Assembly: GCA_964596685.1 (NCBI GenBank)
Contig: CAZQVA010000002.1
Span: 1 to 64,000 of the forward strand
DNA: 64,000 bases
Direction of reading: 5' to 3'
From: CAZQVA01 sp964596685
GTDB taxonomy: Bacteria > Chlamydiota > Chlamydiia > Chlamydiales > VFKH01
The notes below the pieces were generated by a model. That model was given only the letters and a program-made list of their open reading frames with translations. It searched no databases and was not told the origin of the DNA. Below are positions 42,239 to 50,937 of the stretch, in pieces (within the stretch, counting starts at the first letter, position 1; each line of letters starts with the position of its first letter). Position numbers and translations under genes: made by a program.

Positions 42239-43104
42239 AAAGGCCTCTCATTTAATGCATGAAGAAGTTTGCGACAGAATGCTGTATTTGCCGCATGTCC
42301 TGAACGAATAGCTATAATGTGAGCGTGGAAGGGGGCACCTACAAGTGCTAAATCGCCAACAAGGTCCAGGATCTTATGGCGTACCATCTCATCAGGAAAT
42401 TTTAATCCATCTTTACTGAAGATCACGTCGTCTTTAATGACGACCGCATTTTCTAAGCTACCACCTTTGATAAGACCAAGCTCGATAAGCATCGAAACCT
42501 CATCATAAAGGGAAAAAGTGCGGCAATTGGCAAGTTGCGTTCTAAAATTTTCTAAAGTGATCGGTAGGGAAAGATATTGCGAACGAATGGCGCTGATATT
42601 GGGATAATGAAGTGTGTAGCTGATTCTGTATTCATTAGAGGGGAGTGCGACAAGGTGAATGTCGCCATGAGAATAATAAACGGGCTCTTTGAGTTGAAGA
42701 ATCGGCCGTGTTTTTTCCTGTTGTACGACGCCCGCTGCTTCAATCATTTCCATGAATGGCAAACTACTTCCATCACCAATCGGTGGTTCTGGCGCGGAGA
42801 TCTCAATGCGCACATTGTCGATCTGGTAAGCGTGTAAGGCAGCAAGAACATGTTCAACTGTGTGTAAGCGAACTTGTCCAATGCCTAGTGTAGTACTGCG
42901 AGAGGTGTCTTGCACATGCTCGATGAAGGCGGGTACAGTGGGACGTCCTGGCAGGTCGCACCGTTCAAAAATAATCCCCGTATCCTCTTCGGCAGGAAAA
43001 AAGGTCATAGTAACCTCGTGGCCTGTATGTAGGCCGACTCCTGAAAAAGAAGCAGATGCGCGTAAAGTTTTTTGACGGCGATAAAGAGAGGAGGTTTCAA
43101 ACAT
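42235..43104 (-). CDS. lpxC: UDP-3-O-acyl-GlcNAc deacetylase LpxC
   Basis: The 289-residue zinc enzyme has SGVGLHTGHEVTMTFFPAEE, the first zinc ligand in TVEHVLAALHA, EISAPEPPIGDGSSLPF, and the later ligands in PDEMVRHKILDLVGDLALVG. It catalyses the committed step of lipid A synthesis. It is the first gene of the lpxC-fabZ-lpxA-fmt operon. On the minus strand TTGCCC, 18 bases, and TAAAAT lie just before the ATG and could be its promoter with a very short leader. The upstream EEP-fold gene ends 77 bases away. Confidence 0.97.
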   Translation of the reverse strand: MFETSSLYRRQKTLRASASFSGVGLHTGHEVTMTFFPAEEDTGIIFERCDLPGRPTVPAFIEHVQDTSRSTTLGIGQVRLHTVEHVLAALHAYQIDNVRIEISAPEPPIGDGSSLPFMEMIEAAGVVQQEKTRPILQLKEPVYYSHGDIHLVALPSNEYRISYTLHYPNISAIRSQYLSLPITLENFRTQLANCRTFSLYDEVSMLIELGLIKGGSLENAVVIKDDVIFSKDGLKFPDEMVRHKILDLVGDLALVGAPFHAHIIAIRSGHAANTAFCRKLLHALNERPL

Positions 43105-43181
43105 AATAAGAGGATTTTACCGGGTCATCTGCTTTTGGGGCAAAACAAAACTATGAGGGAAGATGAAAGAAGTCTAGCGTT

Positions 43182-44429
43182 TCACAATAAATTTGCTACT
43201 TGGCTTAAACCACTAAGAACATCTTCAGCATGAAGTGGCATCACTGCAAGCGGATAAGGACTCCATACAGCTAAATAATCCGTTGTAGTAGAGCATAGAG
43301 GTGTTGAAGTCGTGTTCGGGGCAATATTGGTTTGATATGGTGGGAGGTAGACTGAAAAATGCGTCTTAAATTTGTGTTGGGGGATATTTAGTCTATTAGA
43401 AAGTGCATTAAAAAAGAGTTCTTCGAATTGTTTTGGAGGGCAGTTTAGATCACCAAAAAATAAATACGGGAAATCAGGTATGCCATATTGATTAATAAGA
43501 TGCGCAACGAGTTCGGAAATCGCACTCATGGATGCGTCGACTGGAAGATGAAGGTTAAACACGCGCCAGAATTCTTGCGTGCCCATATCTTTCAATATAA
43601 AGCTTTGATAGGGACGTGCGCAATCTTTGCCAAATCGAAATGACTGATCATACTCTTCTATAGTAAAGGTTGCATCATCCCAAATGATCGCATGATGGTT
43701 TTCTTTATTGAGCCCTTCATCCTCCGTGGTGGTCATAGAATAGCCCTCAGGTAATATTTGCGCTAGCTCTCGAATAAAATCCGGGTGACATTCCTGGAGG
43801 GTCATAAATTTTTTAGGATGTGTGGGGTGTTTAAACATATCGACCACGTGTTTGGCTAGATATCTTTCCCGCTGCGTTACGCCAGCGCTATCCGAGTGTT
43901 TAGCGGCAACGGATGATCTGCTGATACCTTGTGAATTGTTGTGTACCCAAGAAAAAAAGCATTTGTTGAGGCTATTAAAAGAGGCGAAACGATGATTGTT
44001 GATTTGATATCCAACGGGAAGATGATCGGAATACCACATCCAGCGCTCTTGTAGTTCACCTACATAGCGTGGATTAGATCGACTGCTAAGAGTGAGTTGT
44101 TGCAGATGTGCGAAATGGCAAAGAGAACTCCAGCTTTCTGCGTCGTGACATTTGTAGGCAGCGATAAGAGGACTAGCATAAGAGCGATATTTTTCTAATA
44201 TTCCAATAATGTGCTGATTTTTTTGTTCAATGGCTAGACGAGAAAGAGTAGTCCATGGGTCACTTTTGACGGGTTCACAAAAAAGTGCTGCAGGAAATAA
44301 GGGAACGAGTGGAGGGCAGGGCGACAGGGAAGAGGAAGAAGAGCCTGAAGTAAGATGTGGGGGGCCAAAAGGTGCAGCAAGAGAGGGGGACGGTGGATGT
44401 GGAGAAGAGCTGTGGATGGGTGACGTCAT
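43182..44429 (-). CDS. Endonuclease/exonuclease/phosphatase-fold protein
   Basis: The 415-residue protein begins with about 60 residues rich in Ser, Pro, His and Leu. An EEP (DNase I-like) domain then occupies about 200-410. MTLQECHPDF has the metal-binding Glu, RVFNLHLPVD and FFGDLNCPP correspond to the NxH and GDxN motifs, and a late STTTDYLAV is the final D region. A closing His as in canonical SDH is not obvious. Such proteins cut nucleic acids, phosphoinositides or other phosphodiesters. It has no signal peptide. Its polar, low-complexity N-terminus suggests possible type III export. It lies between the beta-barrel protein gene and lpxC. Confidence 0.72.
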   Translation of the reverse strand: MTSPIHSSSPHPPSPSLAAPFGPPHLTSGSSSSSLSPCPPLVPLFPAALFCEPVKSDPWTTLSRLAIEQKNQHIIGILEKYRSYASPLIAAYKCHDAESWSSLCHFAHLQQLTLSSRSNPRYVGELQERWMWYSDHLPVGYQINNHRFASFNSLNKCFFSWVHNNSQGISRSSVAAKHSDSAGVTQRERYLAKHVVDMFKHPTHPKKFMTLQECHPDFIRELAQILPEGYSMTTTEDEGLNKENHHAIIWDDATFTIEEYDQSFRFGKDCARPYQSFILKDMGTQEFWRVFNLHLPVDASMSAISELVAHLINQYGIPDFPYLFFGDLNCPPKQFEELFFNALSNRLNIPQHKFKTHFSVYLPPYQTNIAPNTTSTPLCSTTTDYLAVWSPYPLAVMPLHAEDVLSGLSQVANLL

Positions 44430-44435
44430 AAGAGT

Positions 44436-45419
44436 TTAGAAAATTTTGGAATAGTAAATGGTTGGTGAAAAATAGGCGTTGACATTCCGTCCCCATACAG
44501 AGAAGCTAGCACCGATAAGTATCCCTGAGGTGTCATCAATGATATATTCAAACATGGGTGTCAAGTTAAAGGTTACAGTTGATGGGAGCGTGATTTTACT
44601 AAAATCAGAATCCGGTGAACCTGGGTTGCCCATAAAGTGTGCTTCGCTCGTATAGGCATAGGTCATATCCATAGCAAAAGCCATCTTAGGGGTAAAACTA
44701 TACTCGCCTGAAAAATTAAGAAGAAAAATATTCCCAGGTTTCAGTTGCCCTAAAGCACCTTCACCAAAGCCATAGGCGCTATAGCCATGAATATAAGTCG
44801 CAGGAGAATAAGTATATCCGAGATTCAAATTCAATTCAAAGGGATGGTAAGGAATGAGGTAGAAAATTTTTTGAATCGCGAGGAAAGCCCCCGTTTGCCA
44901 CGAACCTGAACCTGTAGTAGCTGGAATGTTTGTAGAGGGGGCCAGATGATCAAATTGTCCAAGAGGTACGTTTTGTTGTATGTATAAACGCAAATCTGGG
45001 ATGGCTGTACCTTTCTGGTCGCTGAGCAGTTGGACTCCAAGGCCGACGAGAGCATCTCCCATGCGCCATTTGTGATGGTTGCCCTGTATAATATAAGAAC
45101 CATCCAATAAGAGAACAATATCAAGCCAATCGGTGATGCCTGTTTCTAAATATACGGTAGGTCCAATGAAGTAGGTGCATGGCTGACGTTGAAGGTTAAA
45201 ATCATTGTCGTATGTGCCATAGACAGTATAAGGGCTCAAATAGCCTTCAAACAACAGAGAGCCTGGTGGTTGATTGTGGGCTGGGATTTGCAGCAATGTT
45301 CCAATATAATTAGGTGTATAATCAGGAGGAAGGCATTGGTCGGTTGGCGTCGCTGCATGAAGGCTGATAGAAGTCGAACTTAATAGGAAGATAGAGTTGA
45401 GAATGCGGCGACAACACAT
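44436..45419 (-). CDS. Predicted outer-membrane beta-barrel protein
   Basis: The 327-residue protein has a signal peptide (MCCRRILNSIFLLSSTSISLHA). Its mature part alternates hydrophobic and aromatic residues and includes repeated patterns such as DIVLLLDGSYI, NLNLGYTYSP, FLLNFSGEYSFTPKMAFAMDMTYAY and a terminal FSPTIYYSKIF ending in Phe. That is the standard BAM-recognised C-terminus. It resembles MetA-pathway or transporter-type phenol-degradation outer-membrane proteins in general shape, but I cannot assign a substrate. It lies 4 bases after lnt and 6 before the EEP gene. Confidence 0.75.
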   Translation of the reverse strand: MCCRRILNSIFLLSSTSISLHAATPTDQCLPPDYTPNYIGTLLQIPAHNQPPGSLLFEGYLSPYTVYGTYDNDFNLQRQPCTYFIGPTVYLETGITDWLDIVLLLDGSYIIQGNHHKWRMGDALVGLGVQLLSDQKGTAIPDLRLYIQQNVPLGQFDHLAPSTNIPATTGSGSWQTGAFLAIQKIFYLIPYHPFELNLNLGYTYSPATYIHGYSAYGFGEGALGQLKPGNIFLLNFSGEYSFTPKMAFAMDMTYAYTSEAHFMGNPGSPDSDFSKITLPSTVTFNLTPMFEYIIDDTSGILIGASFSVWGRNVNAYFSPTIYYSKIF

Positions 45420-45423
45420 AGTT

Positions 45424-46998
45424 CTATTTATATGTTTTTCTTTTGAAAATTGCTACTAATAAACACAAAGTCGAACAGCAGATAATTCCCCAGTCTCCAA
45501 GATGAGGATATAGGGTTGGATGATTGATGAGATGAACTGTTTCTCGATGTGCGATTGTTTGATCGATCGATGTGAGGTATAAAATACGGCCTTGATGGTC
45601 GATGACACCAGAAATTCCTGTGGTACAGCTTCTAAGAAGGGGGATTCCATTTTCTGCCGCGCGCACGCGAGCATGCAAAAAGTGTTGGTAGGGTAGAGTT
45701 GAATGGGGATACCATCCATCATTAGTTAGATTTAGAAAACACTGCGCCCCCAATTGCCGAAAAAGACACATTGTGCGTCCAAATGTTTCTTCATAACAGA
45801 TTGAAGGAGCAAAAGCGTGGCTACTATAAAACAGCACAGGGCTTTGACCTGGAGCAAAAGAATCGTAGATATCAAAACGCTCTGCTAAGCTACGGCACCA
45901 GGCATAGGGGATATATTCACCAATGGGGACAAGAATTTGTTTTGCATAACTATAATGTTCTTTTCTGTCATGGGGGATGAAGAGGGCGGACTGGTAAGTT
46001 TGTGGGAGGTTGTCTCGCTCTTCTAATCCGACCACCACATCTGCATGCCAGCGACGCGCTAGGTTTTGTAGGCCCTCAAAAGTGGATTGCCAAATGATCT
46101 GATCCTGCCACTTGATGGGGAAGCGTTCATGTGCTTCAAAAGCAATAGCATTTTCTGGCATGAGAATAAGATCAATGGAGTCTTTTGCATAAGGGAGCAT
46201 GAGTTTTTCAAGATTTTCTAAGCGAAAAAATGGATGCTCATTAAAAGAGGCCATTTGCCCTGGTTGCACTAAAAGGATATTAAAGTTACCTAAGGGCGTC
46301 TTATTGTACTCATTTGAAAGCATCAGCACACTGCCTAGGCTAAAGAGGCCGATCAGTGTGGCACAGTAGACTTTAGGGCGTGTTAGGAAGGCGCAGCCAT
46401 TGAGAAAAAAGAGCGCAAAGGAAAGGCCAAAAATCCCAAGAATACTGCTGAGTTGTAAAAGTGGAAGATTATGGCTCCATAACATCCCCCATGGATTCCA
46501 CGAAAAACCCGACATAAATTCGAGGCGTAAAAGCTCCATGATTGTTCCAAACGCTGCAAGCGCACAGACTAAATAGATGTTGGAGCGCTCTTGTCTTTTG
46601 AGTTGAAAGGCGATAGCCGTGAGTAGAGTCATTTGTATGCTACATGCAGAAGCGACAAAGAGCCAAAGAAGCAGAAAAAGGGGGCCTGTCAATGTGATCG
46701 CACTCATCCATGAGATCCAAATACCCCATATGCTCATGAAAAGAAAAAATGCAGCAGGTAATTGCTTGCGCGGCGGCAAGAGCCAGAGGCCTTTCCAGAG
46801 TAACGCTAGTCCAAAAGCACCTGAAAAAAATGCTAGGAGGTCAAAATAGGGAAATAAGAGGCCCGACTGCCCCAGTGCAAGCAATACAAATCCGCAAACA
46901 GTCCATAAAATGGCAAGATAAGGGCTTTTTTCTTGACTCGAGCCCGGGACTTTCTCTCGGTTTAAAATCCAATTCTTCAGGTGGAATGGGTGTCGCAT
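45424..46998 (-). CDS. lnt: Apolipoprotein N-acyltransferase Lnt
   Basis: The 524-residue protein has about six membrane helices in the first 235 residues. A nitrilase-type domain follows, with the catalytic Glu in LILMPENAIAF (about 280), Lys in YSYAKQILVPIGEYIP (about 345), and Cys in PSICYEETFG (about 397). It adds the third acyl chain to lipoproteins in the inner membrane. The first ~23 residues after Met are encoded by a family C repeat element, and no other Met occurs before the first helix. The start overlaps the RluA-type gene by 22 bases, giving translational coupling. Confidence 0.93.
   Translation of the reverse strand: MRHPFHLKNWILNREKVPGSSQEKSPYLAILWTVCGFVLLALGQSGLLFPYFDLLAFFSGAFGLALLWKGLWLLPPRKQLPAAFFLFMSIWGIWISWMSAITLTGPLFLLLWLFVASACSIQMTLLTAIAFQLKRQERSNIYLVCALAAFGTIMELLRLEFMSGFSWNPWGMLWSHNLPLLQLSSILGIFGLSFALFFLNGCAFLTRPKVYCATLIGLFSLGSVLMLSNEYNKTPLGNFNILLVQPGQMASFNEHPFFRLENLEKLMLPYAKDSIDLILMPENAIAFEAHERFPIKWQDQIIWQSTFEGLQNLARRWHADVVVGLEERDNLPQTYQSALFIPHDRKEHYSYAKQILVPIGEYIPYAWCRSLAERFDIYDSFAPGQSPVLFYSSHAFAPSICYEETFGRTMCLFRQLGAQCFLNLTNDGWYPHSTLPYQHFLHARVRAAENGIPLLRSCTTGISGVIDHQGRILYLTSIDQTIAHRETVHLINHPTLYPHLGDWGIICCSTLCLLVAIFKRKTYK
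46935..46991. repeat. Half of a family C element within coding sequence
   Basis: About 57 bases match the right half of the element at 19048-19210: TGACTCGAGCCCGGG, CTTTCTCT, and CCAATTCTTCAGGTGG. On the minus strand this stretch encodes the N-terminus of Lnt in one frame and the last residues and stop of the RluA-type protein in another. No left arm is present. Confidence 0.85.
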
Positions 46999-47624
46999 GG
47001 AAAATACTCGGGTAGAGGGGCTGTGAATTCTATTTCTTCTCTCTGTATTGGATGGTGTAGCCGCATTTTATGGTGATGTAGAGCGATGGCATGTTTTTGA
47101 GGCCAAGGCATGCCACCATATTTTATATCGCCTAAAATAGGTGAACCTAAAGCAGCTAGTTGGATGCGAATTTGATGATAGCGTCCAGAGATAAGTTCTA
47201 CTTGCAGCAAGGAACCAGTTCCTTTTTTCAATAGAGTAGTATAGTTTAATTGAGCAAGTTTGGCACCAGGTGTGCCAGGTGGTACGATGTGTGCTTTATG
47301 ATCACCATGTGTTAGCCAATGTTCGCAGGTGCCAGTGGGGCAAGAGGGGGAGGGATGAACGAAAGCCAGATAGGTCTTTGAACAAGTGCGCTCTTTGAGT
47401 GCGGCATGCAGACGCGCAAGGGCTTTGCTCGTTTTGGCACAAAGAAGAATCCCGCTGACAGGTTTGTCGATTTGATGAGCCGCTTCTAAAAAGACATTGC
47501 CAGGTTTATTTAGCAAGATCTTGAGAGTGTCGCGTGCGTTATAAGTGGCCTCTTCAGTCGTCTGACCAGCGAGTTTATTAATGACAACAAGATGGTTGTC
47601 GAGGAATAAAATGGGATGTTTCAC
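46977..47624 (-). CDS. RluA-family pseudouridine synthase
   Basis: The 215-residue protein opens FLDNHLVVINKLAGQTTE. The catalytic Asp is in AAHQIDKPVSGILLCAKTSK, corresponding to HRLDxxTSG, and the later RYHQIRIQLAALGSPILGD is the substrate-binding segment of RluA-type enzymes. It isomerises uridines in rRNA or tRNA. It lacks an S4 domain and is short (compare RluA, about 219). The last residues THST and the TGA come from a family C repeat, and its 3' end overlaps lnt. It is divergent from accD. Confidence 0.88.
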   Translation of the reverse strand: MKHPILFLDNHLVVINKLAGQTTEEATYNARDTLKILLNKPGNVFLEAAHQIDKPVSGILLCAKTSKALARLHAALKERTCSKTYLAFVHPSPSCPTGTCEHWLTHGDHKAHIVPPGTPGAKLAQLNYTTLLKKGTGSLLQVELISGRYHQIRIQLAALGSPILGDIKYGGMPWPQKHAIALHHHKMRLHHPIQREEIEFTAPLPEYFPCDTHST

Positions 47625-47678
47625 AGATGCAAGTATTCCATATTTTTTTAAGGGATGGCAATTAAATTAAGCACATGG

Positions 47679-47707
47679 TTGGAGTGAAAGAGCGAATGGC
47701 ATATACT
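47679..47707 (+). promoter_or_regulatory. Promoter for accD-dut-ptsN operon
   Basis: TTGGAG (47679-47684), a 17-base spacer and TATACT (47702-47707) lie 35 bases before the accD start in the gap divergent from the RluA-type gene. Confidence 0.6.
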
Positions 47708-47741
47708 TTTTCTTATCGGATTCTGTTTTAAGAGGATGAAA

Positions 47742-48578
47742 ATGAGATTTTTTGGACGCGAAAAGCCTAAGATCAAGGTGCAATCGACGAAAAAAGATGG
47801 TTTTAGTGGCTGGTTGAAGTGCACTGACTGTCATGAATTGATTCACACCAATGAGCTTGAAAAAAATCTACACTGCTGCCCAAAGTGTGATCACCACTAC
47901 CGCATGAGTGCTAAAGAACGTATTGCGATGTTGGCGGATGAAGGAACCTTTGAAGAGCATTTTGGTAATTATCATCCCGTTGATGCGCTTGAGTTTGTCG
48001 ATGTTGAACCCTACACAAAACGTCTGGAAGAAGCGAAGAAAAAATCACAATCTTCAGAAGCTGTATCGGTCGGGGTGTGTCGCGTGCACAATAAACGCAT
48101 AGCATTGGCTGTGATGGATTTTGCTTTTATGGGTGGGTCTATGGGCTCTGTCGTTGGCGAAAGGCTTGCTTTAATTATTGAATTGGCCTTGCGCGAAAAG
48201 CTACCACTTGTCATTGTCTCTTCATCGGGCGGTGCGCGCATGCAAGAATCTGTGCTCTCGTTGATGCAGATGGCAAAGACCTCTGCTGCATTGGCAAAAT
48301 TAAGTGAAGCAAAATTGCCTTATGTTTCCGTGTTAACAAATCCGACAACAGGGGGTGTGACAGCCTCTTTTGCGACATTAGGGGATATTATTCTAGCAGA
48401 ACCCAAAGCGTTGATTTGTTTTGCTGGTCCGCGTGTCATTGAACAGACAATCGGTCATACACTTCCTCCTGAAGCGCAGAAGTCGGAGTTTTTATTAGAA
48501 CATGGCATGATTGATGCGATCGTACAGCGCAAGGAATTAAAATCTCGATTGGCTCAAATATTTGAAATTTTAACATAA
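47742..48578 (+). CDS. accD: Acetyl-CoA carboxylase carboxyltransferase beta subunit
   Basis: The ATG at 47742 has AAGAGG six bases upstream and gives 278 residues; the ATG at 47736 abuts that site directly. A zinc ribbon near residues 25-50 (CTDC and CCPKC) is followed by a crotonase-like carboxyltransferase domain with DFAFMGGSMGSVVGE, SSGGARMQESVLSLMQM, TNPTTGGVTASFATLGD and ICFAGPRVIEQTI. With AccA it moves carboxyl from biotin to acetyl-CoA, the first step of fatty acid synthesis. It begins an operon with dut and ptsN. Confidence 0.97.
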   Translation: MRFFGREKPKIKVQSTKKDGFSGWLKCTDCHELIHTNELEKNLHCCPKCDHHYRMSAKERIAMLADEGTFEEHFGNYHPVDALEFVDVEPYTKRLEEAKKKSQSSEAVSVGVCRVHNKRIALAVMDFAFMGGSMGSVVGERLALIIELALREKLPLVIVSSSGGARMQESVLSLMQMAKTSAALAKLSEAKLPYVSVLTNPTTGGVTASFATLGDIILAEPKALICFAGPRVIEQTIGHTLPPEAQKSEFLLEHGMIDAIVQRKELKSRLAQIFEILT

Positions 48579-48585
48579 AAGGAAG

Positions 48586-49047
48586 ATGGGCGTGGAAGAG
48601 GAAGTAGAGCACGTTACTGTGGAAGTTACAGCAGCTGATGATGTGACAATGCCACATTATGCCACTGAACTTGCTGCAGGTGCTGATGTTAGAGCTTGGT
48701 TGACACATGCAATCACTATTCCTGCAGGTAGCAGCGCATTGGTCCCTACAGGGATTCACATGGCGATTCCCGATGGATATGAGTTGCAAGTACGTCCACG
48801 TAGTGGATTAGCACTGAAAAATCAAGTCACTGTCCTCAATACTCCTGGCACTATCGATGCAGATTACCGCGGCCATGTTCAAGTTCTTTTAATCAACCAT
48901 GGACAGCAACCATTTACCGTTGAACCTGGAATGAGAATAGCTCAATTAATCTTGGCACCCGTTGTCCGCGCGCGCTTTGTACGCGTCGACAAACTTTCGG
49001 AAACACAACGTGCTGGAGGTGGCTTTGGACACTCGGGACTTCATTGA
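48586..49047 (+). CDS. dut: dUTP diphosphatase
   Basis: The 153-residue protein has the five trimeric dUTPase motifs in order: AGADVRAW, RPRSGLALK, NTPGTIDADYRG with the catalytic Asp, RIAQLILAPV and RAGGGFGHSG. It hydrolyses dUTP to dUMP, keeping uracil out of DNA and feeding dTMP synthesis. A GTG at 48592 is an alternative start, as GGAAG is better spaced from it. The gene follows accD by 7 bases and its end overlaps the ptsN start. Confidence 0.97.
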   Translation: MGVEEEVEHVTVEVTAADDVTMPHYATELAAGADVRAWLTHAITIPAGSSALVPTGIHMAIPDGYELQVRPRSGLALKNQVTVLNTPGTIDADYRGHVQVLLINHGQQPFTVEPGMRIAQLILAPVVRARFVRVDKLSETQRAGGGFGHSGLH

Positions 49048-49522
49048 TCCCATTCAGCCTGGCTTTGCCCTTGCTGATATCTTAGAACCTGCATTAGTTT
49101 GTCGCCCTACAGAAGATGATAAAGGTGGCGTATTGCATGAGATGTTTCAATGTTTGCAGAAAGTTGCACAATTAGATGAAAATCTCTTTCTTTCTCTTGT
49201 AGCGGCTGTGAATGCACGCGAGCAAATTGTCTCTACCGGTATTGGAGTCGGGGTCGCTTTACCTCATGCTAAATTGAGGGGATTACCTCGTTTTTTTGTT
49301 GTGATAGGTGTTTTGCCACAGGGTGTAGATTGGGATGCTCTCGATGGCGCCCCTGTGCGAATTGTATGTTTGATTGTTGGACCTGATGACCGCCCTGCAC
49401 TTTATTTGCAGTTGTTATCGAAGCTGACTTGGATTTTAAAGGATGAAGAGAGACGAAAAAAAATCTTGAACCTTTCTCAGGCAGAGGAGATAGTAAAACT
49501 GTTTATCTCAAACCAAGTATGA
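49025..49522 (+). CDS. ptsN: PTS IIA-like nitrogen-regulatory protein PtsN
   Basis: The best start is the TTG at 49025, five bases after GGAGG, giving 165 residues and a 23-base overlap with dut. The frame is open upstream, so other starts are possible. The protein is an EIIA-Fru/Ntr domain with the phospho-accepting His in GVGVALPHAKLRG near residue 80 and LLSKLTWILKDEE. It is expected to be phosphorylated by a PtsP/NPr-type relay and to regulate metabolism rather than transport sugar. It is followed by a second IIA protein. Confidence 0.85.
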   Translation: MDTRDFIDPIQPGFALADILEPALVCRPTEDDKGGVLHEMFQCLQKVAQLDENLFLSLVAAVNAREQIVSTGIGVGVALPHAKLRGLPRFFVVIGVLPQGVDWDALDGAPVRIVCLIVGPDDRPALYLQLLSKLTWILKDEERRKKILNLSQAEEIVKLFISNQV

Positions 49523-49531
49523 TTAGCGCAT

Positions 49532-50221
49532 ATGGATCTTTCATTACAAGATGTGACGGAACTGTTGCATGTAACAGAATTAGAAGTGAAGGACTGGGTA
49601 AAGACGGGCAAGATACCTTTTTATCGCCTCAATAATGAATTGCGTTTTAGTCGCTGTGAAATTGAGGATTGGATGCTCCACAGCGGAGTTGCTGGCGTTG
49701 TTGAAAATGCTTCTTTCAATCGTAAAAATGTAGTAGGTTCGCAAGCCTTCAACCTTTTTCGCGCTGTTAATCGCGGCGGAGTTTTTTTTGATGTAGAGGC
49801 ATGTGATAAGGAACAGCTCATTCGTCAGATGGCAGAGGTGCTTTCTGAGCGGTTTTCATGGGATAAAGAGGCGGTAAGTCAATTATTGCTCGATCGCGAG
49901 AGACTGATGCCTACCGCGCTTAATCAAGGGGTAGCCGTACCGCATACGCGTGATTTTCTTTTAAACACCCACTTTGACTTAGTTACGCTTGTGTTTTTAA
50001 AAAAGCCTTTAGAATATGGTGCATTGGATCAACGCCCAGTAGATACGCTTTTTTTTCTCTTTGCTTGTGAAGACAAGAAACATTTACAATTACTAGCTAA
50101 GATTGCTCACTTAAGCAGTCAGACGCATGTGCTCGATAAGTTACGTCATTTAAAATCAACAGAAGAAGTGTTAGATCATATCCGTGTATGGGAGGCTAAT
50201 CTTGCGGGAATGATGCCGTGA
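49532..50221 (+). CDS. PTS IIA-Ntr protein with N-terminal helix-turn-helix
   Basis: The 229-residue protein fuses an excisionase/MerR-type DNA-binding module to an EIIA-Ntr domain. Residues 1-50 carry the module (TELLHVTELEVKDWVKTGK, then FSRCEIEDWML). The EIIA domain spans about 80-225, with the phospho-His in NQGVAVPHTRDF. The architecture suggests a transcription factor controlled by phosphorylation. It directly follows ptsN, and the pair accD-dut-ptsN-ptsN(HTH) matches what I recall of chlamydial gene order. It overlaps the next gene by 4 bases. Confidence 0.88.
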   Translation: MDLSLQDVTELLHVTELEVKDWVKTGKIPFYRLNNELRFSRCEIEDWMLHSGVAGVVENASFNRKNVVGSQAFNLFRAVNRGGVFFDVEACDKEQLIRQMAEVLSERFSWDKEAVSQLLLDRERLMPTALNQGVAVPHTRDFLLNTHFDLVTLVFLKKPLEYGALDQRPVDTLFFLFACEDKKHLQLLAKIAHLSSQTHVLDKLRHLKSTEEVLDHIRVWEANLAGMMP

Positions 50222-50937
50222 GACGTGGTCTGCAGTTTATTCTTTTCTTTCTTATGTGCTCTTTTTCCCTTTGGGCCGTGCCTTCATCCTTGATGTTAGT
50301 TGATCGTTTTAAAGAAGCGCAGAGTGGAGACTATATTGTTTGGCAGCAAGAAAGTTCGTTGCTTTTTTTCTATATTGGATCTCAGGAAGGTCATGAGCTT
50401 GTTCTCAATGAGATTAGTGCACCAATTTCTTTAAAGAATCGCTTAGTAGATGCTAAAGGAGCAGGATGGAAGCATTGGATTGCGCAAGGGGCTCCTAGTG
50501 CTACAGCATGGCTTTCTTATACTATTGACACGCAAAGAGGGATTCTAAAATCCATCTGGTGTTGTCAAAAAGGGTGTTTCCTAGATCCTAAAAGTGTGCA
50601 GGGTTTATTACATTCTCTATTAAGCATTGAGTGGCAGATTGTTCCAAGGGCGCAGCGCAAGCTTTTGGGAGAACCGGGACAGCCTCTTAATGAGCGTCCT
50701 TTATGGAATCCTAAGCTTTATTTTGAAGGAGCTGTGATCCCTAATGCACAATTTGATGCTTTTATGGCGCAATGGCCAAAAGATGGTTCGCCTTTAGCCG
50801 GCTTATTAATTGAAATCTACCTACCCAGCAACTTTCCGCTAGCGCCAAGTTACCTGCCCTACTGGCTTCAAGCAAAGGGAAAATTGGGAGTTGTGAAGTT
50901 GCGTGCGATTGATGCGGGGAAATCTCTATTGCAATGA
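50218..50937 (+). CDS. Secreted/periplasmic protein of unknown function
   Basis: The 239-residue protein starts with a signal peptide (MRRGLQFILFFLMCSFSLWA). The mature part is soluble and has no motif I recognise; it contains a Cys pair in WCCQKGCF that could form disulfides. Start and stop overlap its neighbours by 4 bases each (the IIA-HTH gene and surE), so it is co-translated with them. Periplasmic localisation is likely. Confidence 0.7.
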   Translation: MRRGLQFILFFLMCSFSLWAVPSSLMLVDRFKEAQSGDYIVWQQESSLLFFYIGSQEGHELVLNEISAPISLKNRLVDAKGAGWKHWIAQGAPSATAWLSYTIDTQRGILKSIWCCQKGCFLDPKSVQGLLHSLLSIEWQIVPRAQRKLLGEPGQPLNERPLWNPKLYFEGAVIPNAQFDAFMAQWPKDGSPLAGLLIEIYLPSNFPLAPSYLPYWLQAKGKLGVVKLRAIDAGKSLLQ

